DNA of 10,969 nt from Alphaproteobacteria bacterium (GTDB lineage: Bacteria > Pseudomonadota > Alphaproteobacteria > Rhizobiales > Devosiaceae), in assembly GCA_024279575.1 (NCBI GenBank), contig JAJRRJ010000127.1, positions 1 through 10,969 on the forward strand, written 5' to 3'. This document shows, piece after piece, positions 7,009-10,969 of this stretch. Both the position numbers and the translations under genes were made by a program. The notes under the pieces were generated by a model. That model was not told the origin of the DNA. It saw only the letters and a program-made list of their open reading frames with translations, and searched no databases. Each line of letters begins with the position of its first letter. The first letter of the stretch is position 1.

Positions 7009-7514
7009 TTAAAAAAACACCAAATACCCTTGAATTTTTGGCAAAAAATCTGACTGAAACAGAGAGGTTTGGTAAAGTTCTTGCGCGACATCTTAATCCG
7101 GGAGATGTCGTCTTTCTGAATGGAAATCTGGGGGCAGGCAAAAGCATTTTGGCACGCGCTACAATCCGATCTGTGCTTGATCAGCCAAAATTGAATGTTC
7201 CATCGCCAACTTTTCTGCTTGCGCTTCCATATGAAAATGAGCAATGGAAAATTTTGCATGCGGACCTCTATCGCATAAAAAATCCAGAAGAAATTGACGA
7301 GCTGGGGCTGTTTGAAGACACTCAAACGCTGGTCATTATCGAATGGCCGGAAAAAGCCAAAACCCTTTTGCCGCACCCAACATTGAATATCTCCTTAAAC
7401 TTTTCTTCAAATGCCAAGGAACGCGTTCTACGCATTACATCTGCGCAAGGCTCCGTTACATTTTCTTCTTTGGCTACTGATGAGATATTTTCACAACGGG
7501 ATCAGCTTTCCTAA
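7005..7514 (+). CDS. tsaE: tRNA threonylcarbamoyladenosine biosynthesis ATPase TsaE
   Basis: TsaE (YjeE) is the small ATPase that works with TsaB and TsaD to make the t6A modification at position 37 of ANN-decoding tRNAs, in the cytoplasm. The protein has 169 residues, at the longer end for the family. Key motifs are the P-loop GNLGAGKS (40-47), SPTF (67-70), HADLYR (85-90) and IIEWPE (111-116), all typical of TsaE. No ATG is available before the conserved region, so the start is taken as TTG 7005, overlapping the divL TGA in a TTGA junction that implies translational coupling. A GAGCG ahead of it is a weak ribosome site. The gene is probably in one operon with divL and addBA. Confidence 0.93.
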   Translation: MIKKTPNTLEFLAKNLTETERFGKVLARHLNPGDVVFLNGNLGAGKSILARATIRSVLDQPKLNVPSPTFLLALPYENEQWKILHADLYRIKNPEEIDELGLFEDTQTLVIIEWPEKAKTLLPHPTLNISLNFSSNAKERVLRITSAQGSVTFSSLATDEIFSQRDQLS

Positions 7515-7563
7515 CCCTGCGAACTGTGCCAACCTGCAATGGAACAGGAGCTGCGAACCGTTG

Positions 7564-10500
7564 ATGAATTCCAAAAAAAACCGCTCCCCTCGCATATATT
7601 CAATTGCACCCCATGCCCCGTTTCTCACCCATCTGGTTGAAGGAATTCTGGAGGGGCCGCTGTTGGGAAACTGGCCACGCAACACCCCCTTCTGGCTGGC
7701 GGACGTTACCATTGTTCTACCTACGCAAAGGGCGCGCCACGCACTATCCGCCGCGTTTGCCAAGGCGCTTGGGGGCGGCGCACTATTACCCGATATTCAA
7801 ACACTTAACTTGGATGAGGGGGATGGAAAACACTTCTTGGACCGTGCCCCCGGGCTTGAGTTGCCAAAATCCATTTCGCCCATGGATCGACAATTCTGGC
7901 TTAGTCACCTGATTGAAAAATGGGCAAGGCAAAACGAAAAGGCCCAACAAAACGCCCAAGGGGAACATACACTAATTGATACCCAGCCAGCGCGCATTCT
8001 TGCCCTGGCAGAGTCCCTTGGGTCGCTGATTGACGAGCTTGAAATCGAGGGCGTTAAAGCTGAGGCCTTGCGGCTTGTCCCGAAAAAGGGACTGGACCCG
8101 ATGCGAGCTGCTGATTTGGCTGAAAACTTTTCTCAAAATCTGCACTTTCTGGAAATTGCCCTTTCAGCATGGCCCCTTATTCTGGAAGAACTTAAACTGG
8201 TTGATATTAGCAGATTGAATAATCTTAAAGTGGCCCGTAAAATATCATCTCTTGCTACCAGATATGGCGAGCGCCCGGTTATTGTTGCGGGGTCAACCGG
8301 ATCAGTTCCCTCAACGGGCAGGCTACTCAAGGCCATTGCCGGCCTGCCCCGTGGATGTCTGGTTTTGCCGGGGCTTGATACCGGGTTAAGCGCCGGGGCA
8401 TTTGAGGATCTTTTGCACCTGGAAAATGATCCCCACGGGCATCCTCAATACGGGTTGGCACAATTGCTACACCGATTAGGAAAAGCCCCTGCTGACGTTG
8501 TAGAATTGGCACCGGCAGCAACACACCAACGAACACAGATTGTGCGCCATAGTCTGGCTCTGAGTAAAGACACTGCCCACTGGAGCCAAATTCGCGCCGG
8601 ATTTTCCCCGGAGGAAATTAAAGGGGCGACACAGGAAATCAGCATCGTAAGTGCACGCAATGAGCGTGAACAGTCCCTCGCCATCGCGTTGGCGGCACAG
8701 GACAGCTTGCGCAGAGGTAAAAGCGTGGGGATTATTACCCCTGACCGAAATTTTGCCCGGCGAATTACGGTTGATTTGAAACGTTTCAATATTGTGGTGG
8801 ATGACAGCGCCGGCACGCCCCTTTTCCATACACCGGCTGGCCGCCTGGTCCGACAAATTCTCAATGCCGCATTAAATGAATTTGCACCCGTTGACCTGAT
8901 GGCACTTTTGCGAAACCAGCACATATTGTTAGAGGGCAAAAAAGATCAAAAGGCCGATACAATTCATACCCTTGAATATGGAGCGTTGCGGGGGCAACGC
9001 CCTTTGCCGGGAATATCGGGCCTTGTTCAAATACTTGAAAAGAACCTTGATGGCTCCCTTGAATATCCCGCCCACCGCCTAACGCAGGCAGAGGGGAAAC
9101 GGGTTGCTCAATTATTGAGAGAACTGGAGGAGGCATTTAAACCGCTTATTTCTCTTTTACAGGGAGAAGCGTTTTTCGCCCGTGACCTTGGGGCTGTTTT
9201 ACAACAGGTGCTTTTTGCACTTTTTACCAAACCCGCCAATTTGGTTGAAGGGCTGGGCGGGCTTACCCAGTTTGAAAGTTGGGTCAATGATCTGCAGAGC
9301 GCCAGACAGCCGGGTCCAGCGCTGCGCGCAAGCGACGCGCAATCCATTTTGCAAACGCTAATGGGAGGTGTTTCGGTGCGCGCCCGTGTTCCGGCCCGTA
9401 CCGATATTTCCATCTGGGGACGACTTGAAGCGCGGATGCAAAGTGCTGACCTGATGATTTTATGCACACTGAATGAGGGGGTATGGCCCGAAGTTGCCGA
9501 CCCCGGCCCCTGGCTTTCGCGCGGCATGCGGCTTCACGCCGGGCTTGAGCCGCCTGAACGCCAGCATGGGCTGGCAGCCCATGATTTTGAGCTGGCTATT
9601 TCCCATACAAATATAGTGCTTGCCTGTTCAGACAGGATTGGAACCAGCCCCGCACTTCCCTCAAGGCTGCTCGAGAGGTTTAAGGCTTTTTGTGGTGAAA
9701 CTGCCAGCAAAAATATGATTACGAGGGGCGAAATCTGGCTTCAGGGCGCGCGCAAACTGGACAAAAGTGAAACACTTTTTCCTGGAAAACGTCCAGACCC
9801 GCGCCCAAAGGCAAGCCTAAGGCCCCGCGCACTATCCATAACTGAAATAGAACTTCTTATTCGAAGTCCGTTTGATCTTTACGCCAAGCACGTTCTCAAA
9901 CTAAGAAAAACTGACCCTTTGGGTGAGGATATCGGGTATCGGGAACGTGGCACACTTGTGCATGAAGTGTTTGCCCAATTCGTGCGCGCCGGCCATGACC
10001 CGATGGACCAGAATGCCCACAAAAACCTGATGGATATTGCCGAGAAGGTTTTTGCCGGTATGCACGGGCAGGCAGAACAACGTGATATCTGGCTCAAACG
10101 CCTGGAAAAGTCAGCCCACGGCTTTCTTGAATATGAGCGCGCGCGAAATGGCAGAATTGCCACCCGCTATGCCGAGCAAAAAATGCACTGGGATTTTCAA
10201 ATTGAGGGGCAGGATTTTTCCCTGCACGGCAAGGCGGATCGCATTGATGTACGCCATGATGGCAAACTGGAAATTATTGATTACAAAACCGGCACGCCTC
10301 CAGAGGGCAAACAAATGAAAGATTTTTTAGCTCCCCAATTACTTGTGGAGGCGGCAATTGCCAATGCCTGCGGTTTTGAAAGTCACCCGCGCGCTGCAAC
10401 CCAAACCCTTGAATATATCAAGATCGGGGCCGGGCCTGAAGCGTTTGAACCCCTTGAGTTTCAATACCCCAGCCAAATGGATGTAATGCAGGCTGCTGAT

Positions 10501-10662
10501 AGAATCATGAACAATATTAATGCTCAGATCAGCGCATTTTTGCTCAATGACAATCTGGCAATGATGCCACGCCTTATGCCAAAAAAATCAAATTTTGTTG
10601 GACCGTATGATCATCTGGCGCGAACCGCGGAATGGACCCAGATCGAGGGGGATGAGGAATAA
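7564..10662 (+). CDS. addB: Double-strand break repair protein AddB (alphaproteobacterial type)
   Basis: Second subunit of the AddAB helicase-nuclease that resects double-strand ends and loads recombination, the counterpart of RecBCD. The 1032-residue protein has an inactive-helicase-like N-terminal part that starts PRIYSIAPHAPFLTHLVEG and has no Walker A motif. It ends in a PDDEXK nuclease domain from about residue 755 (SITEIELLIRSPFDLYAKH), with H800 (RGTLVHEVF), KADRID (890-895), the catalytic IIDYKTG with D906 and K908, and Q925 in PQLLVEAAI. The cysteines that bind the Fe-S cluster in Bacillus AddB are not apparent (Ser stands in the first position), which I take to be normal for this lineage. 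ATG 7564 is preferred because the family N-terminus follows it. AGGAG at 7546-7550 is a rather distant ribosome site; TTG 7561 is an alternative. The stop shares one base with addA (TAATG). Confidence 0.94.
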   Translation: MNSKKNRSPRIYSIAPHAPFLTHLVEGILEGPLLGNWPRNTPFWLADVTIVLPTQRARHALSAAFAKALGGGALLPDIQTLNLDEGDGKHFLDRAPGLELPKSISPMDRQFWLSHLIEKWARQNEKAQQNAQGEHTLIDTQPARILALAESLGSLIDELEIEGVKAEALRLVPKKGLDPMRAADLAENFSQNLHFLEIALSAWPLILEELKLVDISRLNNLKVARKISSLATRYGERPVIVAGSTGSVPSTGRLLKAIAGLPRGCLVLPGLDTGLSAGAFEDLLHLENDPHGHPQYGLAQLLHRLGKAPADVVELAPAATHQRTQIVRHSLALSKDTAHWSQIRAGFSPEEIKGATQEISIVSARNEREQSLAIALAAQDSLRRGKSVGIITPDRNFARRITVDLKRFNIVVDDSAGTPLFHTPAGRLVRQILNAALNEFAPVDLMALLRNQHILLEGKKDQKADTIHTLEYGALRGQRPLPGISGLVQILEKNLDGSLEYPAHRLTQAEGKRVAQLLRELEEAFKPLISLLQGEAFFARDLGAVLQQVLFALFTKPANLVEGLGGLTQFESWVNDLQSARQPGPALRASDAQSILQTLMGGVSVRARVPARTDISIWGRLEARMQSADLMILCTLNEGVWPEVADPGPWLSRGMRLHAGLEPPERQHGLAAHDFELAISHTNIVLACSDRIGTSPALPSRLLERFKAFCGETASKNMITRGEIWLQGARKLDKSETLFPGKRPDPRPKASLRPRALSITEIELLIRSPFDLYAKHVLKLRKTDPLGEDIGYRERGTLVHEVFAQFVRAGHDPMDQNAHKNLMDIAEKVFAGMHGQAEQRDIWLKRLEKSAHGFLEYERARNGRIATRYAEQKMHWDFQIEGQDFSLHGKADRIDVRHDGKLEIIDYKTGTPPEGKQMKDFLAPQLLVEAAIANACGFESHPRAATQTLEYIKIGAGPEAFEPLEFQYPSQMDVMQAADRIMNNINAQISAFLLNDNLAMMPRLMPKKSNFVGPYDHLARTAEWTQIEGDEE

Positions 10663-10969
10663 TGCCCAAACCCTTTGAGGTTAGACCCACAGCAGATACT
10701 GTTAAAAACCAACGCCTTGCCGGGGATCCACAACATTCTGTCTGGGTATCGGCCAATGCGGGATCCGGCAACACCCATATTCTTACCCAAAGGGTGCTGC
10801 GCCTGATGCTCAGCGGCGTTGCGCCCGAAAATATTCTTTGTCTGACCTACACTAAAGCAGCGGCGGCAGAAATGAAAAGCCGGGTGTCCGCTGAGTTGGG
10901 CAAATGGGCGGTGTTGGAAGAAGACGCTTTATTCAAAACTCTGGCGCATCTGACCAATGCCCGCGCGTC
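10662..10969 (+). CDS. addA: Double-strand break repair helicase AddA, N-terminal part (cut by window edge)
   Basis: UvrD-like superfamily 1 helicase-nuclease, motor subunit of AddAB. Only the first 102 codons are visible, open to the right edge with no stop. After an N-terminal Q-motif-like stretch (KNQRLAGDPQHSVWVSANAG) comes motif I, which reads ANAGSGNTHILTQRVLRLM, followed by motif Ia CLTYTKAAAAEMKSRV. Family members read GSGKTH here; in this sequence position 37 is Asn (AAC, nt 10770-10772) where the catalytic Walker A lysine should be. If real, this would abolish ATP-driven unwinding. It is one base from a lysine codon, so a sequencing error is possible. Translation is probably coupled to addB through the TAATG junction. 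Confidence 0.92.
   Translation, partial: MPKPFEVRPTADTVKNQRLAGDPQHSVWVSANAGSGNTHILTQRVLRLMLSGVAPENILCLTYTKAAAAEMKSRVSAELGKWAVLEEDALFKTLAHLTNARA

Noticed and set aside
6909..7376. A 155-codon minus-strand frame across the divL-tsaE junction
   Set aside because: It lies opposite the tsaE P-loop and the end of the divL ATPase domain; composition and lack of a ribosome site mark it as a shadow.
7411..7563. Longer addB start inside tsaE
   Set aside because: It would add 51 residues translated from tsaE coding sequence with no similarity to the AddB N-terminus; the family-like sequence begins only after ATG 7564.
7539..7640. A 33-codon frame starting ATG in the tsaE-addB spacer, considered as a remnant of amgK or murU
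   Set aside because: The product (MEQELRTVDEFQKK...) shows no motif of either family and most of it overlaps addB out of frame.
8445..8939. A 164-codon minus-strand frame within addB
   Set aside because: addB is conserved across this stretch in the + frame; the minus product is Arg/Cys/Ser-rich and unlike any family I recognise.
1..10969. CRISPR arrays, insertion sequences, tRNA or rRNA genes
   Set aside because: No repeat-spacer pattern, no transposase motif and no terminal inverted repeats were seen. Nearly all of the window is accounted for by conserved protein genes.

Overview
The window is a conserved chromosomal block of an alphaproteobacterium, most probably of the Hyphomicrobiales (Rhizobiales) or a close relative. 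The evidence is the gene order chvG - hprK - PTS EIIA - HPr - ahcY - divL - tsaE - addB - addA, the alphaproteobacterial form of AddB, and a DivL-type pseudo-histidine kinase carrying tyrosine in place of the phosphoacceptor histidine. Base composition is fairly even, lower in G+C than in many relatives. Every gene lies on the + strand. The genus cannot be named from the sequence.

Layout. Positions 2-1306 hold the C-terminal part of the envelope-stress sensor kinase ChvG. It overlaps hprK (HPr kinase/phosphorylase), which is followed by an EIIA(Man)-type PTS protein and an HPr. Together these form the regulatory phosphotransferase branch usually linked to ChvG/ChvI in these bacteria. The intergenic stretch 2578-2785 contains a possible promoter and, just before ahcY, a GC-rich hairpin with a T-run. 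ahcY (S-adenosylhomocysteine hydrolase) ends at a strong intrinsic terminator. A 219-base spacer with a CtrA-like site then precedes divL. divL overlaps tsaE (tRNA t6A synthesis ATPase), followed by addB and the first 102 codons of addA (double-strand-break repair helicase-nuclease).

Working together. ChvG, HprK, EIIA and HPr connect envelope and nutrient sensing with carbon/nitrogen regulation. AhcY clears the by-product of SAM-dependent methylation. DivL would act in the CckA-CtrA cell-cycle circuit. TsaE supports translation fidelity, and AddAB processes DNA ends for recombination.

The block is mostly ordinary and I see no undescribed multi-gene system. Points worth checking: hprK is split by a one-base frameshift while its C-terminal part survives intact in the -1 frame; the Walker A lysine of AddA reads as asparagine; a terminator-like hairpin stands in front of ahcY with no room for a promoter after it; and the amgK/murU-like pair often found between tsaE and addB in relatives is absent.
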